NCBI RefSeq assembly: GCF_900009135.1 | Contig: NZ_LT797704.1 | Location: 1-64,000 of the forward strand | DNA length: 64,000 nucleotides | From: Planktothrix sp. PCC 11201 | GTDB lineage: Bacteria > Cyanobacteriota > Cyanobacteriia > Cyanobacteriales > Microcoleaceae | Direction of reading: 5' to 3' | In this document: piece by piece, positions 48,501 to 56,273 of the stretch | Numbering within the stretch: position 1 is the first letter of the stretch | How the letters are laid out: each line of letters opens with the position of its first letter | Made by a program: the position numbers and the translations under genes | The notes under the pieces: model-generated | Told to the model about the DNA's origin: nothing | What the model saw: the letters and a program-made list of their open reading frames with translations, nothing else | Databases searched by the model: none

Positions 48501-49785
48501 CATCGCCGATGCAACGGCAATGGCAGAGAAAATTCACTATGAATTAACCCAACCTTTTTATATTCAAGGACATGAAATTTTTACCACCGTTAGTATTGGA
48601 ATTGTTCCCAGTCAAGACCATAATCAGCAATCGGAAAATAATAGTGAATCCCATCAATGTTTATTGTATAATAATCCTGAAGACTTTTTACGAGATGCTG
48701 ATATTGCTATGTATAGAGCCAAAGCTAAAGGCAAAGCTCGATATGAAGTTTTTGATTTAAATATACATAGTCAAACCCTGTCTATATTGCAGCTTGAAAC
48801 TGATTTACGACAAGCTATTTATGGAAGAATCCAAATTGGAAATCCACAGCACTCAGAGTTCGTAACTCATAAAGAAATCCACAATTTCAATGGATTAAAA
48901 ACCACAGAACATCTATTAGAAAGCTCAATCACTCAACCTTCAAATCTCAAGGGTTTTAAAGTCTATTATCAGCCAATTGTTTCTTTATCTAGTGGTAGAA
49001 TTACTGGATTTGAAGCCCTAGTCCGTTGGTTGCATCCCACCAGGGGTTTAGTATCGCCAATAGAGTTTATTCCAGTTGCAGAAGAAACGGGTTTAATTAT
49101 TCCATTAGGGGCTTGGGTATTACGAGAAGCTTGTGAGCAATTGCGAGTTTGGAAACAAAAATTAACCCAAAAGTTTGTTTTAGTTAATACAGCCTCTACG
49201 GAAAAATCTGATTCTCAAAAACAAAAATCTAATAGTAATATTTATCCCCTAACCATGAGTGTTAACCTATCGAGTAAACAGCTTTGTCAATCGAATCTAT
49301 TAGAACAAATTGATCAGATATTAACAGAAACGGCTTGTAATCCCAGTGATTTAAAACTGGAAATTACCGAAAGTGTGATTATGGAAAATTTAGCTACTTC
49401 CTTTATGATCCTGGCTCAACTAAGATCTCGCAAAATTCATCTATCAATTGATGACTTCGGGACAGGTTATTCATCCTTGAGTTATTTACATCAATTTCCC
49501 TTAAATAGTTTAAAAATTGATCGTTCATTTATTAATCGTTTAGATCATAAAAACAAAACCTTTAGCGGTAAAAAAAGCCAACCCTTACAAATCGTTAAAG
49601 CCATTATTTCTTTAGCGCAAAATTTAGACTTAGATGTGATTGCTGAAGGGATAGAAACCCGCGAACAAAGGAGAATTTTGCAGGAATTAGGCTGTCCATT
49701 CGGACAGGGTTATTTATTCGCTAAACCCCTAGAAGCCGAACAAGCGACCCAACTATTACTATCGGAGGTTAAAGAAATCCAATGA
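45511..49785 (+). CDS. Multi-sensor cyclic-di-GMP enzyme: PAS-PAS-GAF-LOV-GAF-PAS-GGDEF-EAL
   Basis: A 1424-residue soluble signalling protein. Approximate domains: PAS 45-145, PAS 165-270, GAF 300-465, LOV 475-590, GAF 620-765, PAS 780-895, GGDEF 905-1085, EAL 1150-1415. The LOV domain has GENCRFLQG with the flavin-adduct cysteine (Cys520), [30 protein letters not shown] and GIQADIT. GGDEF (985-989) is intact, but the inhibitory RxxD site is NPLD, so feedback is probably absent. The EAL half keeps EALVRW, the [24 protein letters not shown] and QGYLF catalytic residues. It is likely a blue-light-tuned synthase and phosphodiesterase; the net direction is unknown. Confidence 0.9.
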   Translation: MLNKHKTQADQDQLYPIASIDQGWVIDANQEVGLLDSPILIRVIADLLQVALIVSHLGDGRVFYCNSRFQQTFGLPQSEISNFAESDIFANLADREILLEKLQKQDVTQQTLQVKRLDGTLWWTLVSMRLLTVNGEKLILSTYSELLPNSPTQPLPPGYIPSFDHWQQGVILVGAEHQIIDWNTVAEQMFGYDKSQVLGQTLAALNLSPLHDLAIDLCNSELADEYSDCTREIPFHRRDGRLDYCCATFLPLRNQLGQLVATLISTQAITEEVPALAPIDPLLATLQSRVSQQATVAYLGQQALIHSDLSVLVNEVVGAVAKTLDVEYCKLLELMPGGHAFWLRAGVGWQKGLVGNARVSAHINSQAGYTLLKNEPIVVDDLRVETRFSGTPLLHNHRVISGMSVVIARWGQDSGLSKKQVESPISKAWGVLSVHSTIHRQFTLEDVHFLEAIANVLAAAIESHRAQERLQLMERAINSSSNGIVITDATQPDNPIIFVNNGFERITGYSSRDILGENCRFLQGNHSNYAAIDEIRRAVLEGKECHVELQNYRKDGEFFWNELSIAPVYSSKGYLTHFIGIQADITKRKQSEQALVSQSQALAQFSSNLKHLHRITTYNHQNLDELFRDYLQVGCEIFQLSIGFISRLENNNIIIDTVDSDLDIIQPGMTLPCEESYCVKVIQTQMTQVHTEIGQNPEFNRLQSYQRFHLETCLGTPIWVNGEIYGTLAFAALEVKTVDYKSYEVEILELMAQSIGRFIAANQTEKQRVKAELGLRESEERYRRLVELSPETIAIHNGEQLVYINLAGAKLLGANRPQDLIGRSIFDFLPPDYFNSIHTQIQDDHNEQQPRSLIEQKLTRLNGEVIDVEIVGIPATYQGQSAIQIIIRDITERKRFEAQLMYEALHDALTQLPNRSFFNERLAQVLKRSKQEPNYEFAVLFLDLDRFKVVNDSLGHLIGDQLLIEISHRLLYCVNPLDTVARLGGDEFTILINRVQSIADATAMAEKIHYELTQPFYIQGHEIFTTVSIGIVPSQDHNQQSENNSESHQCLLYNNPEDFLRDADIAMYRAKAKGKARYEVFDLNIHSQTLSILQLETDLRQAIYGRIQIGNPQHSEFVTHKEIHNFNGLKTTEHLLESSITQPSNLKGFKVYYQPIVSLSSGRITGFEALVRWLHPTRGLVSPIEFIPVAEETGLIIPLGAWVLREACEQLRVWKQKLTQKFVLVNTASTEKSDSQKQKSNSNIYPLTMSVNLSSKQLCQSNLLEQIDQILTETACNPSDLKLEITESVIMENLATSFMILAQLRSRKIHLSIDDFGTGYSSLSYLHQFPLNSLKIDRSFINRLDHKNKTFSGKKSQPLQIVKAIISLAQNLDLDVIAEGIETREQRRILQELGCPFGQGYLFAKPLEAEQATQLLLSEVKEIQ

Positions 49786-50054
49786 TCACACTAATTTTAT
49801 ACAGTAAACCGGGCTGTCATTTATGCGAAGGACTCCAGGAAAAATTGGAGAAAATTCAAACCTCACCCCAAAAATCAGGAGAATTTCAATTAGAAATCCG
49901 AGATATTACTACCCGGGAAGATTGGTTTCAAGCCTATCAATATTCGATTCCTGTCCTGTTTAAGTCTGGTGAACCTGACCAACCTATTCCCCGTCCTTCG
50001 CCTCGAATGTCGGTTATGCAGTTGGAACAAATGTTACAGAAGTATTTGGAATAG
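49782..50054 (+). CDS. Glutaredoxin-like (DUF836) thiol protein
   Basis: A 90-residue thioredoxin-fold protein with [19 protein letters not shown] (CxxC at C12/C15) and the cis-Pro segment [11 protein letters not shown]. It starts in the ATGA overlap with the large GGDEF-EAL gene, so the two are translationally coupled. Such proteins handle disulfides or glutathionylation. A redox input into the signalling protein is inference only. Confidence 0.88.
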   Translation: MITLILYSKPGCHLCEGLQEKLEKIQTSPQKSGEFQLEIRDITTREDWFQAYQYSIPVLFKSGEPDQPIPRPSPRMSVMQLEQMLQKYLE

Positions 50055-50160
50055 GGATCACGGATTGAAGAGGATTACGCAGATTAACCCTGCCCTCGAC
50101 TTGATTGGGGGACAGATTAAAATCCGTGAAATCCGTGAAATCCTCTTAAATCCGCGATCG
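50055..50160. repeat. Inverted repeat with AATCCGTG units
   Basis: A left part ATCACGGATTGAAGAGGATT and a right part with tandem AAATCCGTG copies followed by AATCCTCTT form a large imperfect inverted repeat about 105 bases long. This sequence is reminiscent of dispersed repeats common in filamentous cyanobacteria. It lies between the convergent glutaredoxin and hisB genes. Confidence 0.6.
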
Positions 50161-50192
50161 GTAATGGGTAAGGTTTATTAATACCAACCTAC

Positions 50193-50834
50193 TTACAAAA
50201 CCCCTTTGGAACTGGGGATAGTGTTTGCCCGACGGGAATCAATTTCAACTGCCATTCTTAAGGCTCTAGCAAAGGCTTTAAACCCGGCTTCAATAATATG
50301 ATGGGAATTAATTCCATCTAACTGACGTAAATGCAATGTTAGCTGACTGTTATTAACAATCGCCACAAAGAATTCTCGGACTAACTGAGTGTCATAGGTT
50401 CCCACTCGTTGGGTCGGAATTTCTAAACCATAGGTGAGGTGAGGACGACCGGAAAAATCTAAAGCAACTTGAACTAAGGCTTCATCTAAAGGGGCAATAA
50501 AATGACCAAACCGGACAATTCCTTTGCGATCGCCTAAAGCTTTAGCTAAAGCCAAACCTAATGTAATTCCCACATCTTCATTGGTATGGTGATCATCAAT
50601 TTCAATATCTCCAGTGGCTTGAATTTCTAAATCAATTAAGCCATGGGATGAAATTTGGTGCAACATATGATCTAAAAAGGGAACTCCTGTAGAAACTTTG
50701 CAGATTCCAGTTCCATCTAAATTCACCGTAACATTAACTTCTGTTTCCCCTGTTTTGCGGTATACCGTGGCAATTCTCGGGAGCAGATCATTAGAATTTG
50801 CAGTATTAATAGAAGGGCGATCGCTAATTTGCAT
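50193..50834 (-). CDS. hisB: Imidazoleglycerol-phosphate dehydratase
   Basis: Manganese enzyme of histidine synthesis (IGP to imidazole-acetol phosphate). It has the two His-rich metal motifs: [15 protein letters not shown] with [14 protein letters not shown], and [18 protein letters not shown]. It is monofunctional (no N-terminal histidinol phosphatase), 213 aa. ATG 50834. fabI lies 166 bases upstream, separated by CCCCTGCT-type tandem repeats. Confidence 0.97.
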   Translation of the reverse strand: MQISDRPSINTANSNDLLPRIATVYRKTGETEVNVTVNLDGTGICKVSTGVPFLDHMLHQISSHGLIDLEIQATGDIEIDDHHTNEDVGITLGLALAKALGDRKGIVRFGHFIAPLDEALVQVALDFSGRPHLTYGLEIPTQRVGTYDTQLVREFFVAIVNNSQLTLHLRQLDGINSHHIIEAGFKAFARALRMAVEIDSRRANTIPSSKGVL

Positions 50835-50965
50835 AATAATTAAGGTAAGAAACTATAGAATCTATTTTAAAGTTTAAATAGGGAGTTAGATGTCAGGAGG
50901 AAGAAGGCAGTGGGGTTTAAGGTCTGGGGTGCAGAGTTCGGACTCAGAAGTTAACGATTCCTCAT

Positions 50966-50990
50966 CTTCTCCCCCTGCTCCCCCTGCTCA
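50966..50990. repeat. Low-complexity CCCCTGCT tandem repeat
   Basis: Tandem CTCCCCCTG units between hisB and fabI. The same type of array occurs near 34350-34386 upstream of the RimB-like gene and behind gcvT. Confidence 0.65.
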
Positions 50991-51000
50991 TCTTCAAGCC

Positions 51001-51777
51001 CTACATTCCCATGATGCAATAACCCGAATCGACATACAGAATTTGACCTGTAATGCCACTGGATAAATCGCTACAGAGAAACGCAGCCGTATTGCCCACT
51101 TCCGTTTGGGTCACCGTCCGTCTTAGGGGAGCCATGGACTCAACGTGATGGATCATGTCTAAAATCCCACCCACGGCTGAAGATGCCAAAGTCCGAATCG
51201 GGCCAGCCGAAATGCCATTCACCCGAACTCCCAAGGGCCCCAACTCCGCCGCCAGGTAACGAACATTCATTTCTAGGGCTGCTTTAGCAATTCCCATCAC
51301 ATTATAATTAGGAATCACTCGCACCCCTCCCAGATAGGTTAGGGTGATAATACTCCCCCCTTGGGTCATTAAAGGTTTAGCCGCCGCACTCAGTTGAACT
51401 AGAGAATAGGCACTAATATCCAGGGCGCGGGTAAATCCGGCCCGGGATACATTGCTAAAGTCTCCAGAAAGTTCCTCTTTTCCTGCGAAGGCCAGACAAT
51501 GGATCAGAATATCAATTCGTCCCCATTGGTCACGGATAGCCGTAAATAACTCCTCGATTTGAGCATCATTCTGGACATCACAGGGCAGAAATAAACTAGG
51601 GTTGAGGGGTTCAACTAATTCTTGCACCTTTTTTTCAAAACGACCTTTCTCATCGGGAAGGTAGGTGATTCCAAGATTAGCTCCAGCTTGGTGAAGCTGT
51701 TGGGCAATGCCCCACGCAATGGAGCGATTATTGGCAATGCCGGTAACAAGTGCGTTTTTTCCGTTCAAATTTAGCAT
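51001..51777 (-). CDS. fabI: Enoyl-[acyl-carrier-protein] reductase (NADH)
   Basis: Last step of each fatty-acid elongation round. Short-chain dehydrogenase with the FabI-type loop GIANNRSIAWGIAQ at the N-terminus, LIHCLAFAG, and the catalytic Tyr-x6-Lys in NYNVMGIAKAALE. The end of the protein reads LCSDLSSGITGQILYVDSGYCIMGM, as expected. At 258 aa it is full length. It is divergent from ntcA, with 187 bases between the starts. Confidence 0.96.
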   Translation of the reverse strand: MLNLNGKNALVTGIANNRSIAWGIAQQLHQAGANLGITYLPDEKGRFEKKVQELVEPLNPSLFLPCDVQNDAQIEELFTAIRDQWGRIDILIHCLAFAGKEELSGDFSNVSRAGFTRALDISAYSLVQLSAAAKPLMTQGGSIITLTYLGGVRVIPNYNVMGIAKAALEMNVRYLAAELGPLGVRVNGISAGPIRTLASSAVGGILDMIHHVESMAPLRRTVTQTEVGNTAAFLCSDLSSGITGQILYVDSGYCIMGM

Positions 51778-51909
51778 AATAGATTATTCTATAAGCAATT
51801 GGTATCCTAATCAAAGCCATGGATTTACCCATTTCTACCAGGGATAAAACATGGATCGGACAATCATCGGTTGATTCAACAGATAAATGATGCAATTAGC
51901 GTAATTAGC

Positions 51910-51923
51910 GTAAACTGAAATAC
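51910..51923 (+). promoter_or_regulatory. NtcA-type binding site upstream of ntcA
   Basis: Exact GTA-N8-TAC consensus (GTAAACTGAAATAC), 41 bases before the GTG start of ntcA. A -10-like TATATT at 51930-51935 is closer than the usual ~22 bases, so the promoter geometry is not fully canonical. Autoregulation is known for ntcA in other cyanobacteria. Confidence 0.6.
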
Positions 51924-51964
51924 GGAAGATATATTAGAGCATTGTTAGTGCAAGGGATCGGGTC

Positions 51965-52630
51965 GTGACGTATGATAGACCGTTAGCAGAAGTGTTCCGC
52001 AGCATCGGCGGAGGGGCGTTCCCTCCCGTCGTGGAAAGCTTTGAACGGGGTAAGACGATCTTCTTTCCCGGCGATCCGGCGGAGCGCGTCTATGTTCTGA
52101 TCAAAGGTGCGGTGAAATTATCCAGAGTCTATGAAGCTGGAGAAGAAATTACTGTCGCTTTACTTCGAGAAAATAGTGTATTTGGTGTTTTATCGTTAAT
52201 TACAGGTCATCGGTCGGATCGGTTTTACCATGCCGTTGCCTTTACCTCTGTAGAATTACTCTCAGTTCCAATTGAACAGGTAGAGAAAGCCTTGAAAAGC
52301 GATCCCGAACTGCCGATGGTGATGTTGCGCGGATTATCGTCTCGGATTTTACAAACGGAGATGATGATTGAAACCTTAGCTCACCGGGATATGGGATCAA
52401 GATTAGTTAGTTTTCTGCTGATTCTTTGTCGAGATTTTGGCGTACCGGGTAAAGATGGAATTCGGATTGATTTGAAACTTTCCCATCAAGCGATCGCAGA
52501 AGCAATAGGTTCCACGCGAGTTACGGTTACTCGTTTATTAGGAGATTTACGACAAAAAAACATGATCTCAATTTATAAGAAAAAGATCACAGTCCATAAT
52601 CCCGTTACCCTAGGTCAACAATTTACTTAA
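51965..52630 (+). CDS. ntcA: Global nitrogen regulator NtcA
   Basis: CRP-family transcription factor of cyanobacteria that senses 2-oxoglutarate and activates nitrogen-assimilation genes. The sensory domain contains [21 protein letters not shown] and [14 protein letters not shown]. The helix-turn-helix [24 protein letters not shown] near the C-terminus is the NtcA-specific recognition helix. At 221 aa it is complete. GTG 51965 is used; relatives also start close to PLAEVFR. It is followed by a perfect 11-bp inverted repeat and then DUF3084. Confidence 0.97.
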   Translation: MTYDRPLAEVFRSIGGGAFPPVVESFERGKTIFFPGDPAERVYVLIKGAVKLSRVYEAGEEITVALLRENSVFGVLSLITGHRSDRFYHAVAFTSVELLSVPIEQVEKALKSDPELPMVMLRGLSSRILQTEMMIETLAHRDMGSRLVSFLLILCRDFGVPGKDGIRIDLKLSHQAIAEAIGSTRVTVTRLLGDLRQKNMISIYKKKITVHNPVTLGQQFT

Positions 52631-52641
52631 TCTACGGTTAG

Positions 52642-52676
52642 GTTTCCTAGATTAACCCAGAAAAGATCTAGGAAAC
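52642..52676 (+). terminator. Hairpin after ntcA
   Basis: Perfect 11-bp inverted repeat GTTTCCTAGAT / ATCTAGGAAAC with a 13-base loop, 12 bases after the ntcA stop. There is no T-run, so this may stabilise the mRNA end or bind protein rather than terminate. A second hairpin, CTCAGG-N9-CCTGAG, followed by TTT, lies at 52744-52764. Confidence 0.5.
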
Positions 52677-52794
52677 TTGCTCATAGATATAATGAGAGAA
52701 AATTGAGCAAACTGCATTAACTAGATAATTAAATTTTTAGATTCTCAGGTCTTAAAATCCTGAGTTTCCACTCTCCCAGATTTTTCTTATCTTT

Positions 52795-54399
52795 ATGACC
52801 GCAGGAATTATCCTGGTTATATCCATCTTAGTTTTGGGTGGCGTGATTGCAACGGTTAGTGATCGCCTGGGAACTAAAGTTGGAAAAGCCAGGCTGAGTT
52901 TATTTAATCTCCGCCCCCGCAACACTGCTATGGTTGTGACCATTTTAACTGGCAGTGTGCTTTCGGCATTGACTTTGGGGATTTTATTTGCTTCGAGTAA
53001 GCCCCTGCGTCGGGGTGTGTTTCAAATTGATCAAATTCAAAGTAGATTGAATGATGCTCGGAAGGATTTAACTCGGGCAGAAGATGAAAAAAGGCGAGTA
53101 GAAAAGGATTTAACAAGAGCTAAAACGGAAATCAACACCGCTATGGCACAGTTAAATATGATCAATCAATCCCTACAAACGGCTCAATCTCAAGCTGTTA
53201 AAACAGCAGAAGAATTGGAAAGAACTCAGAATCAATTGGGAGATCTTCGGAAACAATTACGGAATATTCAGGTGGAAAGAACGGCAACGGAAGCCGAACT
53301 GAAAAATAGAGAAAATCGACTCCAAGAAGTATTTAAACAAAAAAAAAGTTTACAATCAGAAATTCAAAAACTCAGAACTGAACGTCAAAATTTGATTTGG
53401 CAACAAGAACAGGTCAAAGCTCAAATTCAGAATCGCGATCAGGAAATTGCTAAACGTTCAGAGGAAATGAAACAGCAGGATCGGGAAATTGAACAACAGG
53501 AACAACGGATCAAAAAACAGGATCAAATTATTGTGAAACGGGAATCTCGTTTGGAAGAATTGGAAACAGAACAGAAAAAATTAGAACAGCAAAAACAAGT
53601 TTTAAGTCAACAGGTTGAACTGATTGGACGGGATTTTCAATTATTACGAGAAGGAAGTGTTGTTTTAGAAAGAGGACAGGTTTTATCCAGTAGTTTAGTC
53701 AGAATTAGTGATCCAAAAACTGCAATTCAGGCGGTTAATACTCTGTTAAAAGAAGCGAATAATTATGCCCTTGAGTCTGTACAATTGGGAAATACAAAAG
53801 CGGGTCAGGTTCAAGTCATTCAAATTACAAAAGTAGAAGTTGAAGATTTAATTAATCAAATTGATGATGGTCGAGATTATGTGGTACAAGTGATTTCGGC
53901 TGCTAATTATTTAGTTGGAGAAACAAAAGTATCGGTTTTTACTAAAGCTGAACCGAATCGATTATTATTTACCACTGGAGAAATTATTGCGGGAACAACA
54001 TTGAATCCTTCTGCTTTATCTAATGATCAATTGAGAAAGCAAATGCAACAACTTTTAGATGCCTCCAGTTTCCGGGCGCGTTTTGTTGGAATTGTGGGTG
54101 GAACAGTACAAATTGGAAATGATAGAATGGATACATTAATTCGTTTTTTCCAACAAGTCCAAGAACATAATCAACCCTTGGAAATTCAAGCTGTTGCTGC
54201 TGAAGATGCCTATACTATTGGGCCATTGCGACTGGATTTATTGGCACTTCGCGATGGAGCAGTGATCTTTAGTACCCGACAACAACAGGAACAGCTTAAT
54301 AATTCTAATCCATTAGATAATCCATCTACTCAGAGACAGAATAATATAGGAAATCCAACCTCTCAATCTAATTATACTCAATACGATGATCAAAAATAA
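52795..54399 (+). CDS. DUF3084 coiled-coil membrane protein
   Basis: A 534-residue protein anchored by two N-terminal helices (AGIILVISILVLGGVIATV; MVVTILTGSVLSALTLGILFA). It then has a very long coiled coil (about residues 75-275, with many Glu/Lys/Gln heptads) and a C-terminal globular domain with VVQVISAANYLVGETKVSVF. It is a conserved cyanobacterial family without known function. The downstream YqgF-like gene overlaps its end, and ntcA precedes it. This order is a recurrent cyanobacterial arrangement, to my knowledge. Confidence 0.88.
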   Translation: MTAGIILVISILVLGGVIATVSDRLGTKVGKARLSLFNLRPRNTAMVVTILTGSVLSALTLGILFASSKPLRRGVFQIDQIQSRLNDARKDLTRAEDEKRRVEKDLTRAKTEINTAMAQLNMINQSLQTAQSQAVKTAEELERTQNQLGDLRKQLRNIQVERTATEAELKNRENRLQEVFKQKKSLQSEIQKLRTERQNLIWQQEQVKAQIQNRDQEIAKRSEEMKQQDREIEQQEQRIKKQDQIIVKRESRLEELETEQKKLEQQKQVLSQQVELIGRDFQLLREGSVVLERGQVLSSSLVRISDPKTAIQAVNTLLKEANNYALESVQLGNTKAGQVQVIQITKVEVEDLINQIDDGRDYVVQVISAANYLVGETKVSVFTKAEPNRLLFTTGEIIAGTTLNPSALSNDQLRKQMQQLLDASSFRARFVGIVGGTVQIGNDRMDTLIRFFQQVQEHNQPLEIQAVAAEDAYTIGPLRLDLLALRDGAVIFSTRQQQEQLNNSNPLDNPSTQRQNNIGNPTSQSNYTQYDDQK

Positions 54400-54808
54400 A
54401 ATGATTTTAGGGTTTGATCCCGGGCGAGAAAAATGTGGAATTGCGGTGATGGGTGATGGTTCACAGTTATATTATCATGAGGTGATTTTAGCGGCGGATG
54501 TTCCTACAATAATTCAATCTCTTTGTCAACAATTTACTATTGAAACGGTGGTGATGGGAGATCAAACTACTTCAAAAATGTGGAAACAAAAACTAACTGA
54601 AATTTTACCGGAATCCCTTTCTATTATTCAAGTGAATGAACGATATTCTACCTTAGAAGCGCGCGATCGCTATTGGCAAATTTATCCCCCTAAAGGGTTA
54701 ACTTGTTTAATTCCCAAAGGAATGCGAACCCCACCCCGTCCGATTGATGATATTGTGGCGATTGTGTTAATTGAAAGATATTTGAATCAGTCATCAGTTA
54801 ACAGTTAA
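54386..54808 (+). CDS. RuvC-fold YqgF-like nuclease/resolvase
   Basis: A 140-residue RNase H-like protein: MILGFDPGREKCGIAVMG is the first metal-binding strand, with TVVMGDQTTS, NERYSTLEARDRYW and PPRPIDDIVAIVLIERY giving the remaining acidic residues. It is related to YqgF (pre-16S rRNA processing nuclease) but is a distinct cyanobacterial version. The frame overlaps DUF3084 by 14 bases from ATG 54386; ATG 54401 just after the DUF3084 stop is an equally plausible start. Confidence 0.85.
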   Translation: MIKNKMILGFDPGREKCGIAVMGDGSQLYYHEVILAADVPTIIQSLCQQFTIETVVMGDQTTSKMWKQKLTEILPESLSIIQVNERYSTLEARDRYWQIYPPKGLTCLIPKGMRTPPRPIDDIVAIVLIERYLNQSSVNS

Positions 54809-54912
54809 CAGTCATCAGTCATCAGTTGTAGGGGCGGGTTTATCGAGATGCGCGGTGATTAACAAAGATCTAAAAGAACCCGCCCCTACCCGAAATCAGT
54901 CATCAGTTAAAC
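54790..54912. repeat. STRR array interrupted by a 62-bp inverted-repeat element
   Basis: CAGTCATCAGTTAACAG-type heptamer repeats (54790-54827) are interrupted by an element with 13-bp perfect ends, GTAGGGGCGGGTT (54828-54840) and AACCCGCCCCTAC (54877-54889). After it the same heptamer repeat resumes (ATCAGTCATCAGTT, about 54896-54909). The interior shares ATTAACAAAGAT and other bases with the element at 2877. The last part of the YqgF-like gene and the end of the CRR6 gene run into it. Confidence 0.78.
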
Positions 54913-55393
54913 CTTTCTGGGTATAGGTTTCAAAGAAGGTATCATCAAGGTCATAACCGAGCATTTGAGCCATAGCCATCAGGCGGGATTTGTTGGGGAT
55001 ATTCTGTTGGACGAGCCAGTGGTCGAGAATAAAGATCTTTTGCATTAAAAAGATTTCTAGGGCTTCGGGGTTATATTGGATGCCTTCGGTGCGATGGAAT
55101 TGATGGGGGACGAGCATTGCCACATAACGGGCTAATTCCCCAGATTTCCAGTCCAGAAAGAAGGGGAGCCAAGGATATTGGGCGTCTAGGCGAATAAACC
55201 ATAATCGGATTTCAGGAACTTCTGAAATTTCTCTGGGGTCTTCTGGGTCACGGGAATAGTCGATATCGAAGCTAATTTGCTGTTCATAAGCTGTAATATC
55301 GGTATTTTCGGGGATAGGATCGATTACCCTTTGTACAGGGGACAAATCTAAACGATTTACTTGCTCAGAATTCAGCTTGATGATAATTGCCAT
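54896..55393 (-). CDS. NDH-1 assembly factor CRR6 (NdhI maturation)
   Basis: A 165-residue soluble protein matching chlororespiratory reduction 6 (old DUF1817), which helps to assemble NdhI into the thylakoid NDH-1 complex. Pattern: ISFDIDYSRDPEDPREISEVPEIRLWFIRLDAQYPWLP, then GELARYVAMLVPHQFHRTEGIQYNPEALEIF. The STRR sequence encodes the last residues (GLTDD), so the C-terminus has been touched by repeat DNA. It is divergent from the Fur-family gene. Confidence 0.9.
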   Translation of the reverse strand: MAIIIKLNSEQVNRLDLSPVQRVIDPIPENTDITAYEQQISFDIDYSRDPEDPREISEVPEIRLWFIRLDAQYPWLPFFLDWKSGELARYVAMLVPHQFHRTEGIQYNPEALEIFLMQKIFILDHWLVQQNIPNKSRLMAMAQMLGYDLDDTFFETYTQKGLTDD

Positions 55394-55527
55394 TCAATGT
55401 CAACCTTTGCAGATAGAAACCACTGTTTACTATAAAATCCCTAAGATACAATAGAAAGTATAGTCTAGGTATGGGATCGGTGATCCCAAAACTATTAAAA
55501 TTTGATACATAAACCGAGGCGAGAATA

Positions 55528-55977
55528 GTGAAACCAATTCGTTCTTTAGAAGATGCAATCAATTATTGTCAAGCTAAAGGAATGCGGCTGAGTCGTCAGC
55601 GCCGTTTAGTTTTGGAATTGCTTTGGCAAGTTCAAGAACATTTATCAGCCCGGGACATTTATGATCGATTAAATCAACAGGGGAAATCCGTTGGTCATAC
55701 ATCAGTCTATCAAAATTTAGAAGCATTATCGCGGGAAAATGTGATTGAATGTGTAGAACGTTCGGAGGGGCGTTTATATGGACATATTAGTGATTCCCAT
55801 TCCCATGTTAATTGTTTAGATACCGATAAAATTTTAGATATTCATATCGAATTACCCCCGGAATTATTAGCCCAAGTTGAACAACAAACTGGCGTTAAAA
55901 TTACAGATTATCAAATTAATTTTTATGGTTATTCTGTTAATTCAGTAAATATTGACGAAACTGTTCAAGCGTCTTAA
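55528..55977 (+). CDS. Fur-family regulator, PerR/FurC-like
   Basis: A 149-residue winged-helix repressor: MRLSRQRRLVLELLWQVQEHLSARDIYDRL and VGHTSVYQNLEALSRENVIE form the DNA-binding domain, and YGHISDSHSHVNCLDTDKI carries His/Asp metal ligands. It lacks the paired CxxC zinc motifs of canonical Fur (only one Cys). Among the three cyanobacterial paralogues it most resembles the PerR/FurC type; this assignment is from memory of the pattern. GTG 55528 is the start. Confidence 0.87.
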   Translation: MKPIRSLEDAINYCQAKGMRLSRQRRLVLELLWQVQEHLSARDIYDRLNQQGKSVGHTSVYQNLEALSRENVIECVERSEGRLYGHISDSHSHVNCLDTDKILDIHIELPPELLAQVEQQTGVKITDYQINFYGYSVNSVNIDETVQAS

Positions 55978-56273
55978 GCTGTTAATTATCTAAATTTTCG
56001 AGACGATCCAAGCCAGTAAGGGGTTTCAGCCTCTAAAATATACAGTTTAAATGCTCAACAGCTTAGCATAGTTTTAGTGTTCTTTAAAATAGAGAATTTT
56101 TATTCAAAATTCAAACCTTTAAAAATACGATTAACTGTTAAAAATAGGTAATTTTTCATTCCTAAAGAGGGTACGGGGACGGAGCTTACCCACCCTACTG
56201 GTTGGACAGCAGGTATAGTGGAACAGAATACAACTATTTTCAATTCAGTGGGTAGTCTGCAACAATAGCGCCT

